Source: Cavia porcellus
Taxonomy: Eukaryota > Chordata > Mammalia > Rodentia > Caviidae
Length of the DNA: 64,000 bases
Direction: 5' to 3'
Assembly (NCBI RefSeq): GCF_034190915.1
Contig: NW_026947486.1
Span: forward strand, 102,219,123-102,283,122
Made by a program: the position numbers and the translations under genes. The first letter of the stretch is position 1; each line of letters starts with the position of its first letter. A model generated the notes under the pieces. That model saw only the letters and a list, made by a program, of their open reading frames with translations, did no database searches and was not told the DNA's origin. Positions 24,891 through 37,085 of this stretch are shown here, one piece after another.

Positions 24891-26239
24891 AAATTCTGTG
24901 TTTGGCGGTGACAGAAACATCTTAGAGCTATGAAGTTCTTTGGGTATGGCAAACACAGTTTTCTAATCTGAACCCAGACACATGACCCAGAAAAAGAATT
25001 TGTTATGACTGCAAATATATGAAGACGAAAAGTTTTCCAAAGACATAAAGTCTAAATTACTCTTTCTTATACACTGGAGAAATCCTTTCTATTGAAAAAA
25101 ATGAAATAACATGAATAGTACCCATCCTGGGAAATTTATACTGTATTAAAAACATGGCAATCCTTTATTTGTGCTCTCATTACTCTGCTGAGATTTATTA
25201 ATTAATTAACACCCTCGCTGCTTTGCATCATTTATGACATGATTATACGTAAGAAATGCAGAGATGAATTGTATACTTTATGTACTTTCTAAAGACCTAT
25301 TTTGGCCTACTATTAATCCATCTATCCAATTACCAGCTCTCCTATGAAAAGCTCCGTGGTGATGGGCTCCATGGCTGAAAGGTAATTTGGTCTTGCCCCT
25401 GTGCACCAATTCTCTGTGCTACCCTCATTTTTCATCATGAAAACATAAGCATGAACCAGTGTAGTTTGCTCAAAACTTTATTTGTATTCTCCTGCACATG
25501 GTGACATTCTCCTATAAATCTGGAGATAAAAGCTCTAGCCCGTCTATTTCTTTCTGTTGTGGGATCCATTTTTCATGCCTTTGCCTAAAAACTGAATGCA
25601 GAAACCAATTTTTCTTTATTGGCTTAAAGACAGTCACTTCATATTTTTAGTACTCACAGACCAATCTGCTTATGGCAATTTCTGGTCACCATTATCTTTC
25701 ACACATACGATCAACATATTGAACTATTTTTACAAAGGTTATTATTGAAATAAAAGCCAGATGTGATATACAGGCTAGAATAGCACATAAATTTAATATG
25801 ATGTGATATGCTATGATATACCAAATATCACAACCGCAATTGGGTACGATAGCAAGTATTCTACTTAGTATTCTGTTAGCAGGTGCATCTGCTACAAAAT
25901 GCCTCATTAATATTTTGCTACTGTATACCTTTGTTCTCAAGTTCCCAATGATTACAATAATACAGTTTGTTTAGAGTGAAAGAGCAAATGGCAATTAATT
26001 CCACAGGTCTTTGTGAATCAGTACGGATAATCCCCACTTTCACATACAAAAACAGCAAGGCTCATGTAATTAATTAGTGGAAATGACCATTTGTTCCCAA
26101 ATGGGAATATCCTAAGTGTGACAAACTGTGGAGGCCAGCGCACGTGACTTCTGTGGTCCCTCAAGCACAAATACATACTTAGATATCATTGCTCAACTAC
26201 TTGGATAGTGTGTGCTTTTTGAATCCGAATTTTTGTGGA

Positions 26240-29230
26240 GACAATTGTAGATTCACAATTGAAGATTCCTTATACATTTTGTCCAGTTTCTGTGAATAGA
26301 AACATTTAGTATAACAAGAATATAACATTAATACAACCTACTATTCAAATTTAGATTTCTCTAGTTTAGCTTGGAGTCATTTTGTGTGTGGATAGTGAGC
26401 TCTATTCAATTTTGTCACCGGTGTATGCCTGTGTATCTACCACTAGACTCAAGATGCTGAACAGTTCTTAGCCCACTAACATTCCTCATGCTGCCCTGGT
26501 TCACTGTGTTCACTTGTTTCTCACCCTTTTCCACACAGCTTCATTTCCTGAGTCCCTAGTCCCTGGAAACCTCTAATCTCTCCATCTCGAAAATTTTGAC
26601 ACCTCAAAAATATTATGCAAATAGAATTGCAGTAGGTGACCTTTTAAGAGGAGCTTAAAAAAAAAACTCTGCGTCACCACTTGGAGAACCATGGTTCTTA
26701 TGCATGTAAATAGAAATATTTCGTGGTATGGGTGAATCAGTTGTTGTATTTTTTTGCCGTTCATCAGTTGAAAGATATCTGAGCTGATTCTAACTTTTAA
26801 CCATTAAAAATAAATCTCCTGTGGGCCAGGGATTTAGCTCCGTGGCTTAAGCCCTTGCTTGGTAAGCGCAAGGTTGTGAATTCAATCCCCGGTACAAAAA
26901 AAAAAAAAAAATCTCCTGTGAATAATTTGTGTACATGTTTTTGTGTAAACACAGTTTTCATCTCTCTGGGATAAATGCTTATCATTCAATTGCTGAACTA
27001 TCTGGTAGTTGCATATCTAGGGTTTTTTAAAGTAAGAAACTGACAAAATTTTTTCAAATTTTTTTTTTTGGCACACTACATTCTCACCAGCAATGTATAG
27101 ATGATCTAGCTTATCTGCGTCCTTTCCAGCATTTTGTGTTGTTTTTTATTCTAAGCATTTTTGCAAATGTGTAGCGACATTTCATTGCAGTTTTAATTTG
27201 CATCTCTCTGATGCCCAGTGATGTTGAACATCTTTTCCTGTGCATACTCTCCATCTGGATGTATTCATCAGTGAAATGTCTGTTCCTGTCTTTTGCCTTT
27301 TTTTTAAGAATTGGGTTGCTTTACTATTGAGTTTTGAAGTTTTTACCTCTGTTTTAATCTTTTGTTGGGTATGTATTTCACAAATATTTTCTCTTACACT
27401 GTTGATTCTTTAAAATCCTTTTTACATGGGCTTGCACATAATAAAAGCATTTATTTAAAATGTCTAATTTATCAATTTGCATCTTTATGAATCATTCTGT
27501 TGGGGTCAAGTCTAAGTACTTCTTAAAATCCCTAGATTCCAAAGTTTTTTCCTATTTTTTCTAAAATTCTCATATTTTCATGTAAATCTGTGATTCATTT
27601 TGAGTTAACTTTTTCATAAAGTGTGAGGCTTAGTCTGAGGTTCCTTTTGTGTGTCCGTAAGTGTCCAATTGTGCCAGTACTATTCACTGTATATTCTTCT
27701 TTATTAAGTTGATTTTGTACCTTTTTCAAAACTCAGTGAAGCCTAACTGATGGGTCTATCTCTGAGCTTTCTGTTTCATTCTTCTGTGTGTGTCTATCCC
27801 TCAGCCAATACCATACCATTTTGATTGCTATAGTTGTACAGCAAAACGTAATACTGGGTGGAGTGAGTCCCTTTCCCTTGTCCTTTTGAAAAATTGGTTC
27901 TGCTGTTCTGTTTATGAGTTTCCATGAAACTTTAGACTTAGCCAGACTATGTCTATATACAGCAGGGCTGGAAATTGATATACTGCTTATCAGCTTGAAG
28001 AGAACTGACATTGTTAGGATGTTGAATCTTCCAATTTTTGAACAGGGTATGCCTTTCCATTTTTAAGGTTTTCTTTATTTCTTTCACTAGAGTTTTATGA
28101 TTTTTGGCATCATGTGTTATGTTAAAGAATATACCTGAGCATTTCATTTTCATTGGAGCAATTATCAATAGCTCCTTGGGTTCTACTTATTTAGGGCACA
28201 GGACTGTGATTGATTTTGTTGTGTTAATTCTGCATCCTCTAACCTTACTGAAGTCATAAATTATGGGAGACTATTTTAATGGAAATTATTATTTAGGAAT
28301 TTGCATATGAACAACCACATAATTCACTGTGTGAACAACATATAACCTGTGATACCTTTTATTTCTTCTTGTCTTACTAGACTGGCTCTGACATCCAGTA
28401 TTACATTGAACAAGGGTAGTGAGAATGAGTGTCCTTACCTTGTTTCTGATCTTAGAGGAAGAATATTTAGTCTTTTTTCACCATGACAGGTGATGTTTGC
28501 TGGAGGCTTCTTATTGATCCTCTTTACCAAGTTGCCACAAACCCTTCTAACTCAAACTTGCTGAGAGATTATATTGTGAATGAATGTGAGATTTTTGTCA
28601 AACGTTTTTTTTTTTCACCAATTGATATGAGTGTGTGATGTTTCTTTTATAGCTTATTGATACAATGGATTATGCAGATTGATTTTCCTATGCTTAGCTA
28701 CTGCTCCATATCTGGAATAAGTGTCACATGGTTGTGGTACATAATCCTTTTTATACATTGGTATATCCAGTTTGATAACAATTCATTGAGAAGTTTTGCA
28801 TTTAAAATTAGGGGTAGTATCCGTATGAAGTTTTTTTTTTTCTTTCTATTTGCTGTTTTTAGTATCAGGGTAACATTGACCTCAGATTGGAATGTATTCA
28901 TTCCTCTTCCCATTCGGGAAGAAAGACCAATGTTATTTTTTCTTTGCTAATAAATTCCAGCAAAATCATCTGGGTCCTGAGATTATTTTCTAGTGCATTT
29001 TCTTTTTTTGTAAACAGCAACCTCAGGGTCACTTGGATGTATATTTGGATTCTATCTAAAACTTTATTTGTGGTGTTTTGAGGTTTACCTATTTGTATAG
29101 TTTTCTTTAGTCACAATCTATTGGTTTATCGTTTTGAGTGAAGCATGGAAACCTCACTTCCATTTTGATCCTTTGATGTTTCTCACTTTTAAATGTCACT
29201 GTCTTGAGTGTCACATGGTGTTATAATTTT
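26240..29230 (-). mobile_element. Antisense L1: 3' UTR and 3' part of ORF2
   Basis: On the plus strand the text follows the reverse complement of an L1 3' end and then ORF2: GGAATCATAC-like motifs, TAATTTGCATCTCTCTGATG, and further on CCAATACCATACCATTTTGA, TTGCTATAGTTGTACAGC and AATCTTCCAATTTTTGAACA. It is broken by many stops and by an ID SINE at 26814-26920. No intact frame remains. Confidence 0.85.
26814..26920 (+). mobile_element. ID SINE with perfect 10-bp target-site duplication
   Basis: ATCTCCTGTG at 26814-26823 is repeated at 26911-26920. The body (26824-26910) starts GGCCAGGGATTTAGCTC, has GTGAATTCAATCC as its B box, ends GGTAC and then a run of A. It is inserted into antisense L1 sequence, whose text resumes across the duplication. 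Confidence 0.92.
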
Positions 29231-29383
29231 TATCTTAACCATCAAATGTGATTCATGAGGAAAAGGATAGTCTGTTGTAGGTACTCCATATTTTTGCTCT
29301 TCTTCCTTTCTGATGTTCCAAGATTTATTTTTAAAAAGATCTTTTTGCTCCAAGTTCTCCTTTTCGCTGTCTCTGTTTATCTT

Positions 29384-29528
29384 TCTTTTTTGAGACAGGT
29401 TCTCACTATACAGTTTAGGCTAGTCTTGAACTCACGATGTAGGCCAGGTGGGCCTCAAACTCACTACAATCCTCCTGCCTCGGCCTCCTGAGTGTGGGGA
29501 TTATAGGCATGCACCACCATACCTGGCT
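29384..29528 (-). mobile_element. B1-type SINE, antisense, inside L1-derived DNA
   Basis: TTTTTTGAGACAGGTTCTCA, CTCCTGCCTCGGCCTCCTGA and GGGATTATAGGCATGCACCA identify an Alu/B1 element in reverse. GAACTCACGATGTAGGCCAG followed by CTCAAACTCACT shows the internal duplication typical of rodent B1. Confidence 0.9.
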
Positions 29529-29534
29529 TTCGCT

Positions 29535-31000
29535 AAGCTTTTATGCATTTAAGGTTTATTTTTGACAAGTTATTTTGGTTTTACTTCATCTGAGAATGCT
29601 TTTATTTTCACTTCATTCCTGAAAGATAGCTTGCTAGATAAAGAATTCATAGTTAACAATTCTTTTCTGTCAACATTTGAAAAAGGTTGTCACTTTTTTC
29701 TAACTTATTTGCTTCCAGATGAGAAATCTGCTTGCATTTGAATTATTGCTTCCGTGTAAGTAATATGTCATTTCTCTCTGGTTGCTTTCAAGATTTTTCT
29801 TTGTCTTTTAGTTTTCAAAAGTTTAATTATGATGTGTCTTTCTATGGATTTTGGGGGGTATACCTTGTTGGAGTTTCATCCAGCTTCTTGAATTTGTAGC
29901 TTTGCATCTTTTGGCAAATTTAAGATGTTTTTAGTGTTTGTTTCTATTAATACACCTTCAGTCCCATTGTCTTTCTCTTCCCCTTTGAGGACTTTAATGA
30001 TATAAATGCTGAGTATTTTCCTATTTCCCTATATGTTCCTGGGAATTTTTTATTTATGTTTTTCAGTCTAATTTTCTGTCTGTTGTAGAGTGAATTCTAT
30101 TTTTCTGTCCTCAAGTTTACTGATGTCACTGTTGTCTCTACTGTTGAGCCTATGGACTAGGTTTTTGAAATATCTATTATTATATTTCTCAGTTCTATAG
30201 CTTCCATTTGGTTCTGTTTTATACTTTTTATTTCCTTTTTTCACTTCAATAGAATTTGTATTTTTTGTATAATCACTTTTATGACAGCTGTTTTAAAATT
30301 CTTGTAAGATAATGCCAACATTTGATTGTCTTGGCATTGCTATGACCTGATTGTCTTTTCTCATTCAAAACATGATTTCCTTGGTTCTTGATATGAAAGA
30401 TGATTTTTACAATTTTATCTTGGACATTTTGTCCATTACGTTAGGAAATTCTAGGTCTCATTTGAAATTTTCATTTCGATAGATATTCTCGGTTTAGCAC
30501 ACAGGTCTTGGTCCACTTTTGTCAGTTGTGCTTCCAAATACAGATAAAGTTTAAGAATGTTTATAGTGTTATTTTGTCTTCTCTGGGCCTCTCTCTGTCC
30601 CTGCTGATTTTTCCTGGGTAGGGAATGAAAGGGGTCTTCCACTGGGGAAGAGGAGTGGTAGGGTTCTCTTAATTGAGAACACTTGATTTGGCTTCCACTG
30701 TGTCTATGATCAGGAAATGAGAGTCTTGGGTCACATCTCCATCTCCAGGCTCCCTGCTGCTAGTGGGGTCCCTTCATCTTGTCTCTTATTCTCCCTGTGC
30801 TTTGGTATCTCTGGGTGAAGGAGGAGGATCTCGGGGCTGCAGAGACAAAAGGGCTGCCTGATCCAGGGCACTTGCCCTTACTGGGTCCTTTTCTGTTCTG
30901 GTGCCTCCCCGACTTGGTGGGAAGATAGAAACAAATATTGTTTGCAGACCAGGTTCTGTTCAGCCAACATTTTGGTGGGGAGAAGACACTCAGGCCTGGC
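29535..31000 (-). mobile_element. Second L1-related block, antisense (L1M or HAL1-like)
   Basis: Phrases such as TTGCTAGATAAAGAATTCAT, GATGAGAAATCTGCTTGCAT, TTTCAAGATTTTTCTTTGTC and TTCATCCAGCTTCTTGAATT resemble the old L1M family in reverse. The subfamily and the 5'/3' boundaries are uncertain. Confidence 0.6.
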
Positions 31001-31388
31001 AGGGATGGATAATGCCTCTCCTGGTTGCTTACTGTTAGCAGGGCTCCCAGTCAGCTTCCCTTGCTGGTGGTGTGAGGTGTGCCTGATGTCAGAAGGATTC
31101 TCATTTCATCTAGAAGGGGAAAGAATTTACTTGGATTATCTTCTGTTGTTTGGTTAGGGATTGGGAAGCAAAAAACCTGGACTGCTTCTTTATGCTGGGA
31201 TAAGAGAGGCAAGATGTCCACCACTATATCATTCCTCTACTCCTAGGGTCTCTAAAGTTTTTGGTAGTGTGTTATACTATTTTTAGGACTGATAGTTTTA
31301 CTTAACAGGGAGGAGCAGTGAAAAGTGGATTTATGCCATTTTGTTCAGTTGAAAGTCTGTTTGTAATAGTTTTTTTGGTAGTAGAAGC

Positions 31389-31390
<2 letters not shown>

Positions 31391-31432
<42 letters not shown>
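31391..31432. repeat. (TG)n microsatellite
   Basis: A pure TG run of about 42 nt in intron 3. Confidence 0.98.
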
Positions 31433-31435
<3 letters not shown>

Positions 31436-32407
31436 CAAATAGAACGCAGCAAAATGACAGAGATGATATGCTTAGCATTGCAGCTATCCTAATCACTTAA
31501 CTACGTTCTCTTTTTAAGCAAGATAGGCATTATATTTAATGGGGTAAGTACAAAATTTAGGACCATAAAAAATCTTTACTGTACCCATAAATCATACTGA
31601 ATCTAAGAAAAACAGAAGTACCTATACATTAAGACAAAAAGGAAACTAATAATTAAATTATCAAAGAAGTTTATGCTATCAGCCTACACTGAAGACCAAT
31701 GATTTTGACCAAGTTTGCTAACCCATGGTAGTGAATCACTAGATAAGTGGTTGAAAGAGTCTCTAATTCCTGGGGGTCTTAGTTCTAAGAAGCTACTAAA
31801 GTTTGATTGGTTTGGCATTACCTGGGGTATAAATGATTTGTTAAGGCAGATACTGTTTCAGGGAATAGCCATATTTTGGGATCCCCACTGGGTTTCAAAC
31901 ATAGCTAGCAAGTTTGACTTAATGTTTAGATTCCTAGCATGATGCTTTCTCTTCAAGTTTAAGCAAACTATTTCAGATAATTGCTGTTTCTTGCACTGTT
32001 CAGCATTTGTAGAACTTGGCTTTTCATATCAACATTTGTTTCTCCGTGGTTATTCTTGGAAGAAGCTTTTCATTTCTTTCTCCCACTATGGCATAGTTCC
32101 ATGTAGAAAGACAGCATGCATTTGTGGGTTATAGACATTTGAGACATTACCCTTATTTCTTCCCTAAAAGTTTCATCTCTTTTTATATCTTCCTAACAGC
32201 ACAGTTCTCTAGGCTTCACTTCTAAATGAAAGGCTTGAAAGCAGTCTCTAAAACTGGGTTCTAAAATTGTGTGATTTTAATGAATGAAGATTTGTATATT
32301 TATTAGTAATCACTTTAGAGGCAAAATTTGACACAACAGTTCTTCTGAAAAAAATTCTTGTATCTGAAAGATTCAGTAGAATTTTTTCTAAAATACACAA
32401 ACACAGA

Positions 32408-32798
32408 TATAATGGTTGGTAAATTGTGTCTACTTGAGAAATTCAGAAGTTTATCCAAGTGACTTAGTAGGGGGCCAGGGTCCGCTGTAAACATCTTGAA
32501 CCTGTACAAAAGAAGGGCAGGGAGCTGGTGGGAGTTCTACACCTGGGGTGGGTAGCCCTCATATAATATAAGGAAAGAAAAGAAATTTGTTCTTCCTCCT
32601 TTTGCTCCTGTTGCTTTTGTTGTCTTCTGCCACCATGAACTGCAGCTCCTGTGCCATGTCACTCTGCCTTAGCATCTGCTGATTACTGAAACCTCCAGAC
32701 TAAAACCTCCACAAACTATGAGCTAAATAAACCTTTCTTTCCTTAATTTTGGGAATCAGATATTCTGTCTCAGCAACAAGAGAAAAGTAATCAAGACA
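32408..32798 (+). repeat. 5' LTR of the MaLR-type element
   Basis: Starts TATAATGGTTGG (a decayed TGTAATGG) and ends AATCAAGACA. AATAAA lies inside CTAAATAAACC at about 32725. It aligns along its whole length to the 3' LTR, with many substitutions and small indels. Confidence 0.8.
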
Positions 32799-34378
32799 GA
32801 ATCTGGTACCAGGAGTAGAGCCATTGTTGTGACTATACCTGCCTATGTGGTTCATGAGCCTTTGGTAATGGATTGTGAGAAAGTTTGGAAAGGTTCAGAG
32901 ATGCTGCCTGAAAGAGTAGAGCTAGAACACCTTAAGCTGTTCTGTATAGGAGATTCAGGTCAGAGCTCAGAAGATCAGAAAAATTTTAAAGACCCAGCTC
33001 GGGAGGTTTCTGCTGGGAAAGACTGCATTGACTTTTGGACCCCAGATGATGTATGTTATGGCTTGGTAGAAAGTTTGTCTGCATTTTGCTCATGTCTAGA
33101 GACTTAACCTGAGAATAAGGACAGTGGACTAATTAATCTGGAAGAAGAAATTTCAAGGCAGTTGAATGTTGAGGTGGTGGCATAGCTATTTTGGGGGAGA
33201 TTTTAGCCATATTTATGTTGCAAAGCAACAGCATAGAGGCCAACAGAATAATTTAAAATGTGAGTTTGGCTAGAAAGGAAGTTCCAGTAAAGCTGTGGAC
33301 TACAAAGATAGAACCGAGGATATCTTGATTCTTGAGAAGGAACAGTAGATAAGACAGCCTGAGGGGATCACAAAACTGCAAAGATGAAAGACTTTGCTTT
33401 GAGTAGAAAGCCACAGAACACTATGTTCCAGAATGGCAGTGCTATACTATGTGCCAAAATTGGAAGCAGCATAGAAAATTTGTTCCTTACAATTGGATTC
33501 AGAGTGCCCAAAAATCCAGGCACTCAAGCCCTACAGCTAAGAGAAAGGAAAGCCTGGCCACTGCCTCAGTTGACAGCAGAACTTGGCATTACCCACATAG
33601 TCCTGCTTTAAGTGCATGCAGAATGCAAGAGTTGTGGAGTTAAGAAGTCTTCCATTCCAATTTCGGAAGGCCTGGGAGGTCAGGCAATATCCCCCCAAGA
33701 GGGCATTGTATGAAGCTGTCAGAGTGAAGTCAAAGGTGCAGTGGGGACCCCAGGAATTTGGAAAAGCCAGGAACATGGATCGTCTAAGGAAAACTGAAAG
33801 AAGAGGACAAAGTGGGCCCAACAGAGAAGCCCATGGGAGCTACAACCACCTAGCTACAGGGTTGGAGCCATGCAAGCTCTTTGGAGCTCACAATGTGCTA
33901 CAGGTTGCTTCAGATACTGCACATGTCACTACAGGTCTTAATGTTTGCCCTGCTGGATTTTGGACTTGTTTTGGTCCTAATCCCTTGTATTCCCCTGTTT
34001 GTAACTTTTGGAATGAAAATGTTCATCTTGTGCCACTGAACATTGGAAGTGTTTAACTTTTCATTTGTACAGGTTCTTTCAACTAAGAACTTGCCTTATA
34101 TCTTGGTAGAGACTTGGCACTTGGACTTTTTAGCAATGTTGAAACTTTTAGGACTTTGGCAACTTTTAGGGATTAAATGCCTTTTACATAAAGGGATGTG
34201 CATGAATCTTTCGGGGCCAAGGACAAAATGCTATGATTTTAACGTAATATAATGTTGATAGGCTAAATACTGGTTCTTAAATGTTCTTGTTGTGAAACAA
34301 TAAGAACAAGCATGTGTTTGTATCTGGAAACAGGTTTAAAGAAATGTATCTGGTTTTCAAGTTGACAAGGGGTTGGAT

Positions 34379-34756
34379 TGTAATGGTTGATACACTGTGC
34401 CAACTTGAGAAGTTTAGATGTTTAATTCAGCAGGAGGCCAGGGTCCTCCATTTGTAAACATCCTCATCCCGTGCAAGAAGAGGGCACAGAGATGATGTGA
34501 GTGCTACACCAGCCCTGAGAGTGGGTAGCCTTCTTACAGTATAAGGGAGGAAAAGAGGTTTGTTCTCCTTCTTTTAGGTTTTCTTGTTTTTTCTGTCTTC
34601 TTCCATCATGAGCTGTTGCTCCTGTGCCAGGCCACCCTGCTTTGGAGCCAGCTAATTACGGACTGAGATCTCCACTGTGAGCTAAATAAACTTTTTCTTC
34701 CTTAATTTTGGTGTTGGGTATTCTGGCTCAGCAATGAGCAAAAAGTAACCAAGAAA
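34379..34756 (+). repeat. 3' LTR of the MaLR-type element
   Basis: Starts TGTAATGGTTGATACACTG and contains GAGCTAAATAAAC with a poly(A) signal. It ends AACCAAGAAA. It keeps the TG start that the 5' copy has lost. Confidence 0.8.
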
Positions 34757-35033
34757 TCAGGCTTTTGTTTAAAATGGAGCAAATAAAATGCATGACTTTC
34801 TAAGAGATCTCTGGTCCATCAAATGTCATCTGCTTAACTCATTTGTTTTTGTTTATCCCAATCTTATATTTCTTTTAAACATGCTTAACAGAAATGTTGA
34901 TGCCAATTGTTCCATCCATGGCTCTGCCTTTTCTGATAAAAACATTGTGTCTCTCATTTCATTTTCTAATAGAGTTTCCCATTACTTATAATTTTGTCCA
35001 ATAGTACCCTTTATTTGTTTGTTTGTTTGTATC

Positions 35034-35175
35034 TGGAAACAGGTTTTTTTGTTTTTTTTTTTTTTTTTTGTCTTTTTCGTTTTTATCGGTACCAGAGATC
35101 AAACTCACGACTGCCTGCTTGCAAGGCAGGCGCTTAGGCCGCTGAGCTAAATCCCCAGCCCTTGGAAACAGGTTT
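35034..35175 (-). mobile_element. ID-type SINE (antisense) with 13-bp target-site duplication
   Basis: TGGAAACAGGTTT occurs at 35034-35046 and again at 35163-35175. Between them, read on the minus strand, lies a tRNA-like ID element: GGGCTGGGGATTTAGCTCAG, then a B-box region, GGTACC and a long A-rich tail. The duplication lies within the templated insertion described under findings, so the SINE is the younger event. Confidence 0.9.
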
Positions 35176-35204
35176 AAAGAAATGCATCTGGTTTTCAAGT
35201 TGTT

Positions 35205-35284
35205 TGTTTTTGGTACTGGGAATTGAACTCGGGACCTTGTGCTTGCCAGGCAGGCACTTGTACTGCTGAACTATATCCTCGGCC
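35205..35284 (-). mobile_element. Older ID-type SINE (antisense)
   Basis: The minus strand carries the ID body ending in GTACCAAAAACAAA. Its (CAAA)n tail is the TTTG run at 35013-35029, now separated from the body by the insertion at about 35030-35204. It is more diverged than the SINE inserted beside it. Confidence 0.8.
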
Positions 35285-36920
35285 TTAGCGCCCTTTAAAT
35301 GCTGCATCGAAGAAGATAACTTAGGCTTTTGTGATATTTTGTGTTTTATTGTTTCCCAAAAAGTGAACGAAGCTCAATGATGAATCATTTGCAAAGGAGT
35401 AGAAATTATGAACTTTCCTATTAACAATTAGTATATTCATAGAGAGTGATTCAGGCTCTGAGATTCCACATTTCTTACACATGCTAGAAGCAACACTTTA
35501 ACAAAGGTTTGTAGAGCCATTTGGCTGGAATTTTGAAAAACCCATTTGGGAAAATGAAAACCAACATACCCATACAGTAATTCTCTTTTTAGTTGCATTA
35601 TGGACATATTTAAAAGCAGGAAGTTTGAAATAAATACTGGGCAGCTGAAATACACTGTTTGTTAACAAAGCATAATAGAATGCGAATCTCTAGAAACTAA
35701 AACAGTGTTGTCAAACTTTAAAAAATTTTGCTTATATAACTTTGACTTTTGGCACTATAAAATGTATGGGCTTTTATCAACTCACCTAAATAGCCAGTTG
35801 CAGGTTTCTGAGTGTCACTCATTTTACTTGCTAATGGCTATAGAATCCTAAAGAACATCCTACACACGTCAGAATCTCTTGATATGCAAATTAAAAGTAA
35901 TTTTATTGTGCAAGACAGTGAAATAAGTTAGTAGACTGTCTACTACCACAATTATTCGTATGTCAATAAATAATGTGCTTTTCAGGTGGATAAATTCAAA
36001 ATGTTAATTTCCCTAAGGTAAATATGCATCATTTTATTTTGGTTTACTTGACTTGGAGGAAGATTATGGCTCAGTTTTGAATTTTACTATGCACTGTTTT
36101 TACTTAGATGTCCCATCATCACCCCAAATTCCACTTACCCAAGTCTTAACTGAGTGTTTTTCTTCTGAATGACGCTCCTTGCAAATTTTCTCATTTCTGT
36201 GAATATCACACTATTATCTATTCTCAAGATAAAATTTGAGTTCTCCAAGGTTTGTCTGTCTTCTTTATCTCTTAAACCTCTTTGTTACCATACCCTGCTG
36301 ATTCTATCTTTCTGATAGCTATAGGATCCAAAAAACTCACACAGCTTTCTTCAGTTCATGTCTTCATCATAGCTACTTATTTAGTTAGTCTAAAGACTGT
36401 ACTGGATATCTGCCATGTGCCTTTTCCTATATCAGAGACTGTGGATATTATGGTGAGCAACAAAAGATGAGGTACTTGATCATACAATTTAGTGAGGAAA
36501 GAGACATTAATAAGTGCATACACACGTGTAAAATTGCAGCTCTTATAAGTACTATGAAGAAGAGGTACAAGGTGTCATAATAATCCTGAATAGATTAGTC
36601 TGAGCTAGCTATGGAGAAGGTAGGCCTCCCTGAGCAACTAACACATGAGCTGGGATCTGAAGAATGAATAGAAATCAATCAAATGAGGAGAGAGGGGGAA
36701 AACATTCTAAGTAGTGGCAACAGAACATGCAATATCTTTGAGGTAGAAGTAGAATAATAAATACAGGAAGGCTAAAAAGAGGCTGTAGGCTGAGAAGAGT
36801 GGTATTTAACAAAAACTGACATTGGAAAAAAAGGTAAGTAGGGGTAAAGCATGCATAGCTTTATAGACTCTATTAAAATGCTTTCTTTTTATTCTATGAA
36901 CAATGAAAAATCACTAGAGG

Positions 36921-36923
<3 letters not shown>

Positions 36924-36966
<43 letters not shown>
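36924..36966. repeat. (CT)n microsatellite
   Basis: A CT run inside the long antisense L2, about 10 nt before an ID insertion. Confidence 0.97.
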
Positions 36967-36971
<5 letters not shown>

Positions 36972-36976
36972 GATGA

Positions 36977-37085
36977 TCAGATTTGCTTTTTTTTTTTTTT
37001 TTGGTACTGAGGCTCGAACTCACAACCTCCTGCTTGCTAGGTGAGAGCTTACACCACTGAGCTAAATCCCCAGCACTCAGATTTG
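36977..37085 (-). mobile_element. ID SINE with 9-bp target-site duplication
   Basis: TCAGATTTG flanks the element at 36977-36985 and 37077-37085. The minus strand reads GTGCTGGGGATTTAGCTCAG through GGTACC-like sequence?to an A tail; on the plus strand the tail appears as T's at 36987-37002 followed by GGTACTGAGGC. It sits inside the long antisense L2. Confidence 0.9.

Larger units (their letters stand above)
32408..34756 (+). mobile_element. ERVL/MaLR-type LTR retrotransposon, both LTRs present
   Basis: Two related ~380-390-bp direct repeats (32408-32798 and 34379-34756) flank a ~1.58-kb interior. Both repeats contain GAGCTAAATAAAC followed by TTCCTTAATTTTG and end in an AAGTAA-CAAGA-type sequence. 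Directly after the first repeat, TGGTACCAGGAGT at 32804-32816 matches the 3' end of tRNA-Leu, the primer-binding site used by ERVL and MaLR elements. The purine-rich run GACAAGGGGTTGGA lies just before the second LTR. The interior has only short broken frames, as expected for non-autonomous MaLR elements, and shows no recognisable gag, pol or env. The two LTRs differ clearly, so the insertion is old. I could not find a clean target-site duplication. Confidence 0.85.

Noticed and set aside
28657..29081. Open frames with hydrophobic, membrane-like products
   Set aside because: They are T-rich antisense L1 sequence read in frame.
33616..34056. A 146-codon open frame
   Set aside because: It lies in the non-coding interior of the MaLR-type element and does not resemble a retroviral protein domain.
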